The position numbers and the translations under genes were made by a program. Of a stretch of 64,000 nt of DNA, positions 21,190 through 30,750 are shown in pieces. The notes beneath the pieces are model-generated. The model saw only the letters and a list, made by a program, of their open reading frames with translations, had not been told where the DNA came from and ran no database searches. Each line of letters starts with the position of its first letter. Positions within the stretch are counted from its first letter, which is position 1. Source of the DNA: Opitutales bacterium (GTDB lineage Bacteria > Verrucomicrobiota > Verrucomicrobiia > Opitutales > Seribacteraceae); the NCBI GenBank assembly GCA_029254745.1, contig JAQWWZ010000031.1, forward strand, positions 46,391 to 110,390, read 5' to 3'.

Positions 21190-22091
21190 TCTTCAGATTT
21201 TGGTTTGCCAATAATAAAAGCTTGGGGATTTTGCTCCAATAAATCCGCTAGATTTTGGAGAGAGCGTGCCATATTGGAAATATCTCTAAGCGTGTCATCT
21301 AACTCGAACCGAAACTCAGAATTCGGCTGCAACACACCTTTAAAGTTTTCAGCAAGCTCATGGATAACAACAAGAGTTTTCCGGGACTGATCCGATGTTT
21401 TGGTCAAACTAGGACCTAGTGGAGAAAAAGCTGTTGCAAGATTGCCTAGAGCATCCCGTAGTTTTTGACTGGTAGCCAAGTAGTCTGTTGAAAGCTTCTC
21501 AATATTTAATTCCGCCAATCGTTGGGTGGCCACCCCGATTAAGTCATTGATCTGCTTACTGAGTTTTTCCAGGTTTATACTCTCACTCAACTCTGCAAAC
21601 ATGGAGCCCTTGGTATTGATGGAGGGGAAGCCATGCTGATGTGTAATATAACTTTCATTAGAGTCAGAATCTTGAACTGTTAAATTGATGTATAATATTC
21701 CTGTAACAAAGCTTTCCTGGTTTAATTGACCCAGTAAATGAGGAACAATTGTTTTTTTAAAATTTCCATCAGTGTCAAAAATTTCATTATCACTTTCGAC
21801 CATATGCCGTAAAACCAACCTTCGATTCACCTCAATTTGGACTGGCACTGGCCCCTCTTGCCTAGCATCACCAATAAAAAATCGCTCAACCCGACCAATT
21901 CGAACACCATTCAGCGTGACCTTACTACCTTCATGCAGTCCATATACGTTCTCATGAAAGACTAAGACAAACCGTTCATTATCCTGCCTAAGGAAAGAGA
22001 AACTTCCCGTAAAAAAACCGAACGCTAGAAGCAATAAAATTGCACCGATGCAAAAGAAACCAACCAATAATCTGTTTATTTGTTTATTCAA
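21186..22091 (-). CDS. MCE/MlaD-domain protein
   Basis: N-terminal TM; VYGLHEGSKVTLNGVRIGRVERFFI; coiled C-terminus. Confidence 0.88.
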   Translation of the reverse strand: MNKQINRLLVGFFCIGAILLLLAFGFFTGSFSFLRQDNERFVLVFHENVYGLHEGSKVTLNGVRIGRVERFFIGDARQEGPVPVQIEVNRRLVLRHMVESDNEIFDTDGNFKKTIVPHLLGQLNQESFVTGILYINLTVQDSDSNESYITHQHGFPSINTKGSMFAELSESINLEKLSKQINDLIGVATQRLAELNIEKLSTDYLATSQKLRDALGNLATAFSPLGPSLTKTSDQSRKTLVVIHELAENFKGVLQPNSEFRFELDDTLRDISNMARSLQNLADLLEQNPQAFIIGKPKSEE

Positions 22092-22137
22092 TAAACTAAC
22101 TTATTTACTAAATGAGAGATCGTCGCAATAAAAGTTT

Positions 22138-22893
22138 TCATCCCTCCCTTTTTAGAAATGATTGCACTTCGCTACTTTCACAGTTTTGAAGTAAGTTTGA
22201 AGGAGAGCCCTTGGCGATTATGGATTTAGTTCTAGAATCCAAAAATATGGAATGGTCACCAATTTCAAAAATACTCGCTAACTCATGGGTAACCACAACG
22301 AAAGTTACCCCTAGGCTTTGCTTTAATTCGATAATTAAATCATCTAACCTTCTTGCGTTTACAGGGTCAAGTCCTGCAGATGGCTCATCCAGGAATATGA
22401 TACTTGGGTCTAAGATCATTGCCCTGGCAATTCCTGCCCGTTTTCTCATACCTCCGCTGATTTCAGATGGGTAAAACGTCTCGAAACCTGAAAGGCCTAC
22501 CAAGCTAAGTTTATAGTACGCTAATTCTTTAATCTCTTGCTCAGAGAGGGATGTGTGAGTTTGAAGAGGAAGGGCTAAGTTTTCTAAAATATTTAAAGAA
22601 CTCCACAATGCACCTCCTTGAAAGAGTACTCCAAATTTTCTTAATAAATTTTGTTTCTCCGAATTTGAAGCATGCCAAAGGTCGGATTCTTCTATATAAA
22701 TATGACCAGCCTTGGGCTTGAGTAAACCAATCAAAGATTTGAGCAAGGTACTTTTACCACAACCGCTACCCCCCATAATAATGGTGCAAGACCCTTTGGT
22801 GACATCAAAACTCACTTGATTTAAAACTTTAAAATTTCCGTAAGCCAAGCATAGATCAGAAACAGAAATTACCTTTTCACATAACTTATCCAT
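22138..22893 (-). CDS. ABC transporter ATP-binding protein (MlaF-like)
   Basis: Walker A GGSGCGKS, signature ISGGMRKRAGIARAM, Walker B IIFLDEPSAGLDP. Confidence 0.92.
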   Translation of the reverse strand: MDKLCEKVISVSDLCLAYGNFKVLNQVSFDVTKGSCTIIMGGSGCGKSTLLKSLIGLLKPKAGHIYIEESDLWHASNSEKQNLLRKFGVLFQGGALWSSLNILENLALPLQTHTSLSEQEIKELAYYKLSLVGLSGFETFYPSEISGGMRKRAGIARAMILDPSIIFLDEPSAGLDPVNARRLDDLIIELKQSLGVTFVVVTHELASIFEIGDHSIFLDSRTKSIIAKGSPSNLLQNCESSEVQSFLKREG

Positions 22894-22898
22894 CTAAC

Positions 22899-24068
22899 TT
22901 ACCTAAGTTCCAAGGCGTTAAAAATTACCTCAAATAAAGCATCTGCAACAACAATAAAAGTAACGGACATCACGACCGCTGAAGTTACAGATTTTCCAAG
23001 TGCCGTTGAATCGTTCCCAGAATGAAGACCTTTATAGCAACCTACGAGCCCAATAATTACCCCAAAAACTACACTTTTCAATAAACCTGAGAAAACCTCC
23101 CACATGCCAGAAACAGCTGATTGTGTTTGCTCGATGTAATGGCTCACAGAAAAATCCATAATTTGAACGCCGACTGTTAAGCCGCCTAAGACCCCAACAA
23201 TATCAGCATAAACAACGAGCATGGGAACCATTACAATTAAAGCTAGGGTACGCGGTAGCACTAAGAATTCCATCGGGCGAATTCCAAAAGTCCGCAACGC
23301 GTCCAGTTCTTCATTTAATTTCATGTTCCCCAGTTCTGCCGCAAATGAGGCACCAGTTCTACCTGCCATGATAATCCCGACCATTAAAGCACCCATTTCT
23401 CTCACCATGGCCAAGCAAACTAAATCGGCTATGTAAATTTTAGCATTGAACTTCTCGAGCTGTACACTTCCAACAAATGCCATGGTTAGACCTGTCAAAA
23501 AGCTTATCAAAGTAACGATCGGCAAAGCAGATGCACCAGCAAGTCTACAAGCTTGAATGAAGTCACCAATTCGCATTTGAGTTTTCAGGGTAGGAATCGA
23601 TAAGAGCGATATAACCCAAGCACCGAGGAAATTAAGCGGCCTCGACACAATCAACATTACATTGGTCAACAAAGCAGACAATGTATGTCCTTTTTCTGTT
23701 GATAGTTTTGCTTGAATCTCTCTAGCAGAATGTAGAGAAATAAGCTGATTTAACTTTGCTGGAAAATCGTCCACAAATACTAGTTCCATCATATCCAGCT
23801 CGGTTCTTTTTAAAATTAAAAAACTGACCAAGCGTGAATCCCAATTAAGGTCTGAATCGACCTTTAAAACTATCCGCTTTATGTTAGAATTTTGCTTAAA
23901 AAAGGTTACCCAATCGTTGGTAACTGTCCGCAGGGAACCACCAACCACAATCCTCCAGTCGCCAACAAAATGACAGGTAACCTCAGAAGAATTGAGTTCA
24001 AAATGTAAACCAGGCAAGCTAACTTGCTCTTGCCTGTGATACATTTTTCCGTTTGCATTCCCACTCAT
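22899..24068 (-). CDS. MlaE-family ABC permease with N-terminal STAS-like domain
   Basis: VREMGALMVGIIMAGRTGASFAAELGNMKLNEELDALRTFGI is the MlaE hallmark; about 110-residue soluble N-terminus. Confidence 0.9.
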   Translation of the reverse strand: MSGNANGKMYHRQEQVSLPGLHFELNSSEVTCHFVGDWRIVVGGSLRTVTNDWVTFFKQNSNIKRIVLKVDSDLNWDSRLVSFLILKRTELDMMELVFVDDFPAKLNQLISLHSAREIQAKLSTEKGHTLSALLTNVMLIVSRPLNFLGAWVISLLSIPTLKTQMRIGDFIQACRLAGASALPIVTLISFLTGLTMAFVGSVQLEKFNAKIYIADLVCLAMVREMGALMVGIIMAGRTGASFAAELGNMKLNEELDALRTFGIRPMEFLVLPRTLALIVMVPMLVVYADIVGVLGGLTVGVQIMDFSVSHYIEQTQSAVSGMWEVFSGLLKSVVFGVIIGLVGCYKGLHSGNDSTALGKSVTSAVVMSVTFIVVADALFEVIFNALELR

Positions 24069-24104
24069 ACATTCAACTTATTTACTAAATTTACAGGAAT
24101 CACA

Positions 24105-24761
24105 ATGCCAATTAGAGCAATCATGTTTGATCTGGACGGGACCTTAATAGATCAGTTCGAAGCAATACACAGAGCTTTCAGTCGTGTACTCGTTTCCATG
24201 AACTTCCCGAAACCATCTTATGAAAAAGTTAAACGTGCTGTGGGCGGAGCATCTGACACCACAATGGCGAAGCTTGTTGGACCAGAAAACTCAGCAGAAG
24301 CAGTTAAACGCTTGCGTCCAATTTTTGAAGAAGAAATGCTTACAGGACTCCACGCACTACCTGGCGCTGAATCAGTATTAAAACTTTGCCATAAACATGA
24401 AATAACCGCAGCCGTGCTCACCAATAAACATGGTCCGCACGCCCGAACTGTCTGCGACTACCTAAAACTTAGCCAGTTTCTAACCTTTATTATCGGTGCA
24501 AACGATACAGAATGGAAAAAGCCTGATCCGATGCTTACAAACTTTGCTCTGTCCAGGCTTGGCTTTCATGCATCTGAAACCCTCTATGTCGGTGATTCTC
24601 CGTACGATTTTAAAACTGCTGAGCTTGGAGGTATGGAATGTGCCTTAATCGCGACTGGTACTCATTCAAAGGGGGAATTAAAGGACCTTGGGTGCCCCAC
24701 AGTATCGGATGACATCAACGAGTTTATTGAAACGCGTTTCTCCACGATCATACATTCCTAA
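24105..24761 (+). CDS. HAD-family hydrolase (phosphoglycolate-phosphatase-like)
   Basis: MFDLDGTLIDQF, LTNKHGP, KPDPMLTNFAL, YVGDSPYDFKTAELGGM; ATG 24105. Confidence 0.88.
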   Translation: MPIRAIMFDLDGTLIDQFEAIHRAFSRVLVSMNFPKPSYEKVKRAVGGASDTTMAKLVGPENSAEAVKRLRPIFEEEMLTGLHALPGAESVLKLCHKHEITAAVLTNKHGPHARTVCDYLKLSQFLTFIIGANDTEWKKPDPMLTNFALSRLGFHASETLYVGDSPYDFKTAELGGMECALIATGTHSKGELKDLGCPTVSDDINEFIETRFSTIIHS

Positions 24762-24853
24762 AAGTTAGGTAATCCATCCTTGGGCAAGGAGATTAAGAAT
24801 CATTTATACTATTGACTAAAAAACGAAATCATAGAGCCTAAATTAACCCCCCT

Positions 24854-25489
24854 ATGATTACTTACTCGCCCCCTTCAAAACATACAGAGAAGTTGCGTAC
24901 CTTTGATGATCAAGTATTAGAAAATCTGACTAAATCAATCATCAATGAGTCTCAAGTTCTTAAGTCCGCCTCGATAATATCTCCAAGCAGTTCATTTTGC
25001 GACCGCTGGACAAAAAAAACAGAAATGTCAGGTCTTGCCTACCACCGGTCAGAGTCTTGCCATAATTTGCTAAGGTCCCCCCAACTACTCAGTAACCACT
25101 TATTTATTATTGGTGGGGAATTGCCCGAGTGTAGTGTCGATATGTTACAACAACTCATTGGCAATCGTCTTGCGGCTCCCTTTTCGTTATTTAATGTACA
25201 GCTTGATTTTCGCGATATTGACATCGACCGATTTAACTCCGTAAAGGTTGATTTAGATCTCATGATGAGAATAAACAAAATTACGAATGCATACTTAGGT
25301 GATGAAACTTCGGACATAACATATGATTTCACATCTTCCAACCGCGTGCATACCTTTGAACATCACACTCGAAAGCTTAAGATAAAAAAAGATTTGATAG
25401 ATAATTTAAAAGACCGATTGTCAATATCACCTGAAGATTTCCTCGAATCGGCCATCCAAGAAATAAAAACTACAAAACGAGGTACTTAA
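24854..25489 (+). CDS. Hypothetical protein upstream of the histidine kinase
   Basis: ORF of 211 aa with no recognised motif. Confidence 0.5.
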   Translation: MITYSPPSKHTEKLRTFDDQVLENLTKSIINESQVLKSASIISPSSSFCDRWTKKTEMSGLAYHRSESCHNLLRSPQLLSNHLFIIGGELPECSVDMLQQLIGNRLAAPFSLFNVQLDFRDIDIDRFNSVKVDLDLMMRINKITNAYLGDETSDITYDFTSSNRVHTFEHHTRKLKIKKDLIDNLKDRLSISPEDFLESAIQEIKTTKRGT

Positions 25490-27050
25490 ACATCTAATTC
25501 GAGAGTACCTAGCCGTCATTAAGTCAATTCTAGCGAAATACGGTAAACCTTGGTCATTTAGGACCAAGTTTTTACTATCAACTCTTTTAATATCGCTTTT
25601 CTTCCCAACAACAGGTGGCTATCTTATGTTCAAAGGGGAACTGGATTTCTCTAAGCAACTCGTTCACAAAAACTTGATTGAGCAAATAAATGCTTACAAA
25701 GACACGCTTACTCCCACCCTCCTGTTTGATGATTCCACTACCGCAAATGAAATCATTACTTCCCTTTCATACAACCCGTTAATATCCAAAGCCTCTGTAT
25801 GGAAGCTTTCAAAAGAGAAACCCATTCTTTTTGCGTCACTCAGTGATAAATCCACTCCCCTCTCTCATACAGAGGAAGAAATATGGAGCGAGAAAAGTCT
25901 CACGATCAACACAGTCATAAAATCGAATAGTAATGTCCTAGGGTATTTCTCCATCACTCGTTCCCTGGACGATTTGATTACTAAAAAAGATCAATTTATT
26001 GGTTTCGGCCTTCTTTCGTGGTCTTTGATTATCTTCGTTATACTTCTTATCACCCTCTGGTATCAAAGTTCTTTGACCATGCCGATCCAAGAATTGATGA
26101 AAGTGTCCGAAAGAATTTCTATCGAAAAAAATTACAATATTAGAGCCAAAGAAATTTCCAGAGATGAATTTGGAAGGCTGACCAAAATTTTCAATCAAAT
26201 GATGGATTCATTGAATTCCGCAGATCAAAAGCTCCGTAATTACAACAGTGAAATGGAAACCCAGGTGAAAGCTCGTACTGATGAACTTACAACTACAAAC
26301 CAGCGATTGGTAAAGGAAATGAAACTGAAAGAAAAAACTTACAGTGAATTACTTCAAACGAGAGAAAGATTAAACCGGCAGGAAAAACTCGCAAACGTCG
26401 GCCAAGTTTCCTCCAATATTGCCCATGAGCTCCGTAACCCCATGGCTGCCATAAGAAATTCAGTATACTTCCTGCGAAGAAGATCCTCAATGGATGAAAA
26501 AAACCTTCAACACTTGAATCTTATCGATAGTGAATTAAGTCAAAGCGACCAAGTAATAGAACGGTTACTGGAACTCACAAAAGGAAAAAAACTAAAGCTT
26601 GGGAAGACAGATCTTGAAAAATTGATCATTGACTCCTTCAATTTATCGAAAATTTCTGGCAACACCTTTTTGGATATTAACATTCAAAAAGAGGTTAAAT
26701 TTGTAAACATCGATTCTCTTTTATTTCGCCAGATTTTCTCAAATCTGACGACGAATGCTATACAGGCGATGCCTCTGGGTGGAGTGATTCAAGCAAACGC
26801 TACATCCGATAAATCAAATAACAACGAAATTCAAATCCGTTTCATCGACTCCGGTACCGGAATAGCGAAGTATGAAAATGATAAAATATTTGACCCCCTA
26901 TACACCAGCAAAGAGGATGGGATCGGACTTGGTCTTTCTTTATGCAAAGACTTGATCGAAAGGCATGGAGGGGCCATAGTCGTAGAATTTAGCTCGATAA
27001 ATGGCACAGGTTTTTTAATAACATTACCATCCTCATGCCTATATATTTAA
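25467..27050 (+). CDS. Membrane sensor histidine kinase (TM-extracytoplasmic-TM-HAMP-HisKA-HATPase); start uncertain, track ORF begins at 25626
   Basis: H-box NIAHELRNPMAAIRNSVYFLRRR, N-box FSNLTTNAIQAMP, G boxes DSGTGIAKYE and GIGLGLSLCKDLIERHGG; frame open from 25467 and encodes an N-terminal TM (PWSFRTKFLLSTLLISLFFPTTGGYLM). Confidence 0.85.
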   Translation, partial: KLQNEVLKHLIREYLAVIKSILAKYGKPWSFRTKFLLSTLLISLFFPTTGGYLMFKGELDFSKQLVHKNLIEQINAYKDTLTPTLLFDDSTTANEIITSLSYNPLISKASVWKLSKEKPILFASLSDKSTPLSHTEEEIWSEKSLTINTVIKSNSNVLGYFSITRSLDDLITKKDQFIGFGLLSWSLIIFVILLITLWYQSSLTMPIQELMKVSERISIEKNYNIRAKEISRDEFGRLTKIFNQMMDSLNSADQKLRNYNSEMETQVKARTDELTTTNQRLVKEMKLKEKTYSELLQTRERLNRQEKLANVGQVSSNIAHELRNPMAAIRNSVYFLRRRSSMDEKNLQHLNLIDSELSQSDQVIERLLELTKGKKLKLGKTDLEKLIIDSFNLSKISGNTFLDINIQKEVKFVNIDSLLFRQIFSNLTTNAIQAMPLGGVIQANATSDKSNNNEIQIRFIDSGTGIAKYENDKIFDPLYTSKEDGIGLGLSLCKDLIERHGGAIVVEFSSINGTGFLITLPSSCLYI

Positions 27051-27064
27051 TCATGCTATAACTT

Positions 27065-27751
27065 GTGAAAAACACCAATAAACCAAACCGTATTCTTGTT
27101 GTTGACGATCATCCCGCTATCCGAGCTACAATGAATGAGATTCTTATAGACGAAGGGTTTCAAACTGAAGTTGCTGAAAATGGTAAAGAGGCTCTAGAAC
27201 TTTGCCTGTCTCAAGAGTTCAATTTCGTACTCATGGATATCCAAATGCCAGAAATGAATGGAGTTGAAGTCTTCAAGAAGCTCAAAGAAAAAAACAAGAG
27301 GCTACCCAAGTTCATCTTTTTTAGTGCCTACTCTACCCCCGAACTCCAAGAACAGGCAGTCTCCCTCGGAGCGTATGCTTTTTTAACAAAACCCATTAAG
27401 GTAGAAAAGATATTGGAATTATTACGCCTAAAAAGAGCTATTTCTATCCTGGTCCACTTAGCAGATGATCACATGCGTAATTGTATCTCTAGTTTACTCA
27501 CGGAAAACGGTTACACTGTAAATAAAGCGGTAAGTCACGATGATGCCCTTATTCAGCTCCGTCAAATAAACTACAACGCAATAGTTTTTGACACGGATTC
27601 ACCAAGCCTCGAACAAGAGGCTATTAAAAATACGATTCGGTCTGCTAAAACGAAAACCATTTGCGTAGAAACCAACGAAGATGAAAGCCCAAGGGAAGTG
27701 TTAAAAAGTCTTTCTTATTTCCTTGATACAGAATCTCAGATTTTCAATTAA
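27065..27751 (+). CDS. Response regulator with receiver domain and second degenerate receiver-like domain
   Basis: ILVVDDHPAIRATMNEIL, FVLMDIQMPEMNGVEVF, AFLTKPI; second half ISILVHLADDHMRNCISSLLTENGY...IVFDTDSPS. Confidence 0.85.
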   Translation: MKNTNKPNRILVVDDHPAIRATMNEILIDEGFQTEVAENGKEALELCLSQEFNFVLMDIQMPEMNGVEVFKKLKEKNKRLPKFIFFSAYSTPELQEQAVSLGAYAFLTKPIKVEKILELLRLKRAISILVHLADDHMRNCISSLLTENGYTVNKAVSHDDALIQLRQINYNAIVFDTDSPSLEQEAIKNTIRSAKTKTICVETNEDESPREVLKSLSYFLDTESQIFN

Positions 27752-27775
27752 AACTCTAGATATAGCCATTTTAGC

Positions 27776-28318
27776 TCACAGAAGTATAAGAAGGTGACTG
27801 CCTGGTGGCACATTTTCAGAAATCTCGAGGGCTTCCGTGTTTGACACCTGCAAGCAACCTGAACTTGCAGGGGTGCCCAAGTTTTCCTCATGATTAGTGC
27901 CATGGATGTAAACATAGCGTTTATAAGTATCAACATCTCCCCCCTTATTCACCCCTTCTTCAAGACCAAGCAAGCGAAGGATCCTTGAAGTGATTAAGTT
28001 TTTCTTTTGCTTCTCACTCGAGCACTCCCAATACCTTAAACCGATAGGTTGCCTCCCTTCAAAAACCATTCCAATGGGTTGGTTTGTGCCAATTGTCTCA
28101 CAAACCTCGTGCAGTCCCCAAGGAGTGCCCAAAGAATTCTCAACACATGATGGAGGCTTCCTGGAACTTGACATTTTGTAAACCTGGTCGCTTTTCCCAT
28201 TATTAAATACCACAATAATTTGCCATTTAATCGAAGCAACCATTACTGTGCTCGACTCATTCAAACCTAAAGCATTTACTGCTTTTACATACTCTATATA
28301 TAAACCTTCTAAATTCAT
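27776..28318 (-). CDS. L,D-transpeptidase (YkuD-type) catalytic-domain protein
   Basis: YVYIHGTNHEENLGTPASSGCLQVSNTEALEI (HGT...SSGC motif); likely ATG at 28318. Confidence 0.82.
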   Translation of the reverse strand: MNLEGLYIEYVKAVNALGLNESSTVMVASIKWQIIVVFNNGKSDQVYKMSSSRKPPSCVENSLGTPWGLHEVCETIGTNQPIGMVFEGRQPIGLRYWECSSEKQKKNLITSRILRLLGLEEGVNKGGDVDTYKRYVYIHGTNHEENLGTPASSGCLQVSNTEALEISENVPPGSHLLILL

Positions 28319-29346
28319 TGAAAAAATATCGTATCGGAATCGTAGGTGCAACAGGTGCTGTTGGCCAAGAAATTATTCATCTTCTTGAAAAAAGAAATTT
28401 TCCTGTGATTGAAGCTAGGTTGCTTGCGTCCAACCGATCGGCTGGAAGAGAAATTCTAGCCTGTGGAAATAAAGAAAAAGTCATGGAGACCACCGCTGAA
28501 TCTTTTAAAGGTCTTGATCTGGCTATTTTCAGCTCCGGTTCCAAGGTTTCTCTGGAATTTGCTGACATGGCCCGAAAGCAAGGCTGCGTGGTTATTGATA
28601 ACAGCTCTGCTTTCCGCATGGACCCACAGGTGCCTTTGGTTATCCCGGAAATAAACCCCCAAGAACTCGACAATCATCGGGGTATCATCGCCAACCCAAA
28701 TTGCTCAACAGCTGTAACATTAATGGGGCTTTATCCACTACACAAAAGGTTCGGACTAAAGCGCCTGATCACATCCACATATCAGGCTGTTTCAGGAGCA
28801 GGGGCGGCAGGAGCTAACGCCTTACTTAACGAGATTAGTACAGACTCATCAAATATCCAAAATAATCAGGATTCTCCCTTTCCTTACCCTATTGCCTTCA
28901 ACCTAATTCCTCACATTGATGACTTTCGGGAAGATGGTTACACCAAGGAAGAAATAAAGATGAGGAACGAAAGTAGAAAAATTCTTGATCTGCCTAAAGT
29001 TCATGTTTCTTGCACCTGTGTTCGCGTGCCGGTGATGAGAGCCCATTCTATATCTGTCAATGCAGAGTTTGAATCCCCCGTTAATGTGCCAGATGCACGA
29101 AACGCAATTGAAAGCTTTGACGGAGCGGAACTCTATGACCTGCCAAGCTCAGGAAGTTACCCAATGCCCTTAGACTTTGCTGAAAAAGAAGCTTGCGGCG
29201 TTGGCCGCCTCCGCATCGACCATGCCCTCCCCAATGGCCTTGCCTTTTGGGTAGTAGGAGACCAACTGTGGAAAGGTGCAGCGTTAAATGCAATTCAGAT
29301 TGCAGAATCTTTGGTGGAGAGAAAGTGCATGGAATTCATTAGCTAA
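28318..29346 (+). CDS. asd: Aspartate-semialdehyde dehydrogenase (TTG start)
   Basis: YRIGIVGATGAVGQEIIHLLEKRNFP, IIANPNCSTAVTLMGLYPLHKRFGLKR, TYQAVSGAG. Confidence 0.95.
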   Translation: MKKYRIGIVGATGAVGQEIIHLLEKRNFPVIEARLLASNRSAGREILACGNKEKVMETTAESFKGLDLAIFSSGSKVSLEFADMARKQGCVVIDNSSAFRMDPQVPLVIPEINPQELDNHRGIIANPNCSTAVTLMGLYPLHKRFGLKRLITSTYQAVSGAGAAGANALLNEISTDSSNIQNNQDSPFPYPIAFNLIPHIDDFREDGYTKEEIKMRNESRKILDLPKVHVSCTCVRVPVMRAHSISVNAEFESPVNVPDARNAIESFDGAELYDLPSSGSYPMPLDFAEKEACGVGRLRIDHALPNGLAFWVVGDQLWKGAALNAIQIAESLVERKCMEFIS

Positions 29347-29378
29347 AAGTTGGCAAACATCCTGCTTATTCTTCTAGC

Positions 29379-29786
29379 ATGAATACAGTTCTTGCTAGCG
29401 GTTTGCTTAATGTAGGTAAAAATTTGATCGACAACTTTTCGACTCCTACCCCAGTTCAATTCCAAAAAAGTACCCGAGCATTCTCGACCGAACTTGAAGA
29501 TGCCACATCCCTGTCCCAGAGCAGCAAACCCATTTCTTCTCTTAGGCATGATTTATTACAAGACCCATCCATTCAATCTTTTATGTCGGCGAATGCTGGA
29601 AATGAGATTTACCTGCAAAAACGAGCAGATGGTAGCTCACAAATTCTTTCTTCTTCCGGGGACACCATGGTGATTGGACAAAATACAAAAACCAATGCTC
29701 TCTTGCACCACTACTTTGACAAGTGTGAGCAAGAAGGTGCCTTCCTTTCTCCACACAGACCGAACAGCGTTTTACTCCAGGAGTAA
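29379..29786 (+). CDS. Hypothetical protein
   Basis: 135-codon ORF in a gap between same-strand genes. Confidence 0.45.
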   Translation: MNTVLASGLLNVGKNLIDNFSTPTPVQFQKSTRAFSTELEDATSLSQSSKPISSLRHDLLQDPSIQSFMSANAGNEIYLQKRADGSSQILSSSGDTMVIGQNTKTNALLHHYFDKCEQEGAFLSPHRPNSVLLQE

Positions 29787-29846
29787 AGCTAAGGAGTATT
29801 GAAACTCAGGTTTGTGATCCGTATCCTGAATAAGATCGTAAACTAA

Positions 29847-30737
29847 ATGAATAAACCTTCTGATTTCCTCCTCATCGAAAGGATTAATCAGTGCCCAAAA
29901 TTAGCATCACTCAAAAGCATCAATGATACATTGCGGGACCTGTTGGATTCAGAAGATAGTTTTGTTGGACAAATCGCAGAAGTCATTCGACTAGACCCCT
30001 CCTTAACCACGCGTATTCTTGATTTGGTCAATTCGATCTTTTTTGGAAGTAAAGAAAGTGACCGCATTTCTGGTGTTGAGGAAGCCTCTATCTTTTTAGG
30101 TCTCAACCGTATTAAAGACTTGATTGCAGCAACTCCTGTTATTGAGGAAATCTTTAAGCTTGGTAAAAAGAGTTCCTCCTTCCCATGGGTAGATTTTTGG
30201 AAGCATAGTATCGGGACAGCTATGCTTACTCGTGAAATCTTATCTTTTGCAGAAGAGGAATTTGAACAAGAAGCAGATTATGTAGCCGGACTTCTTCACA
30301 ATCTTGGCATCCTCATACTTGCGATCACTTTCCCTGAACACTTTTCTGATGTTTACAAAAAAGAGTATAATTCTGACCAAGAACTTCTTGAGTACGAAAG
30401 AAAAATCGTTGGGTGGGACCATGGAAAAATTGGGGCTTACTATTTATGGAACCACCACATTTCTGAAGAAGTTGTAGATTCTATTCATTGGCATAATCAG
30501 CCAAGTATGGCAAAAACCAATCCCAAACTAGCCTCAGCGATTCAAGTGGCCGACCATATTGTAAGGCAATTGGGGACCCATGGCATGGAAAACTACTCGA
30601 AAGGTCAAGATAGTGCATATTTAAAACTGGAAGGCTGGAGTATTTTATTTGGAGAACACCCAGAAGAAGATGATATCAAGGAAAAATTGAATTCTAGCTT
30701 GGAGAGGCTGAACCAAACCTTGAATGGTGTTTTATGA
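29847..30737 (+). CDS. HDOD-domain protein
   Basis: VIRLDPSLTTRILDLVNSIFFG, EEASIFLGLNRIKDLIAA, EADYVAGLLHNLGILIL. Confidence 0.88.
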   Translation: MNKPSDFLLIERINQCPKLASLKSINDTLRDLLDSEDSFVGQIAEVIRLDPSLTTRILDLVNSIFFGSKESDRISGVEEASIFLGLNRIKDLIAATPVIEEIFKLGKKSSSFPWVDFWKHSIGTAMLTREILSFAEEEFEQEADYVAGLLHNLGILILAITFPEHFSDVYKKEYNSDQELLEYERKIVGWDHGKIGAYYLWNHHISEEVVDSIHWHNQPSMAKTNPKLASAIQVADHIVRQLGTHGMENYSKGQDSAYLKLEGWSILFGEHPEEDDIKEKLNSSLERLNQTLNGVL

Positions 30738-30750
30738 AAAATTGCTTCCT

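Noticed and set aside
24854-27050. Programmed +1 frameshift fusing ORF 24854..25489 to the histidine kinase
   Set aside because: The stop context (ggt act taa a) is not a known slippery site; kept only as one of several explanations in the finding.
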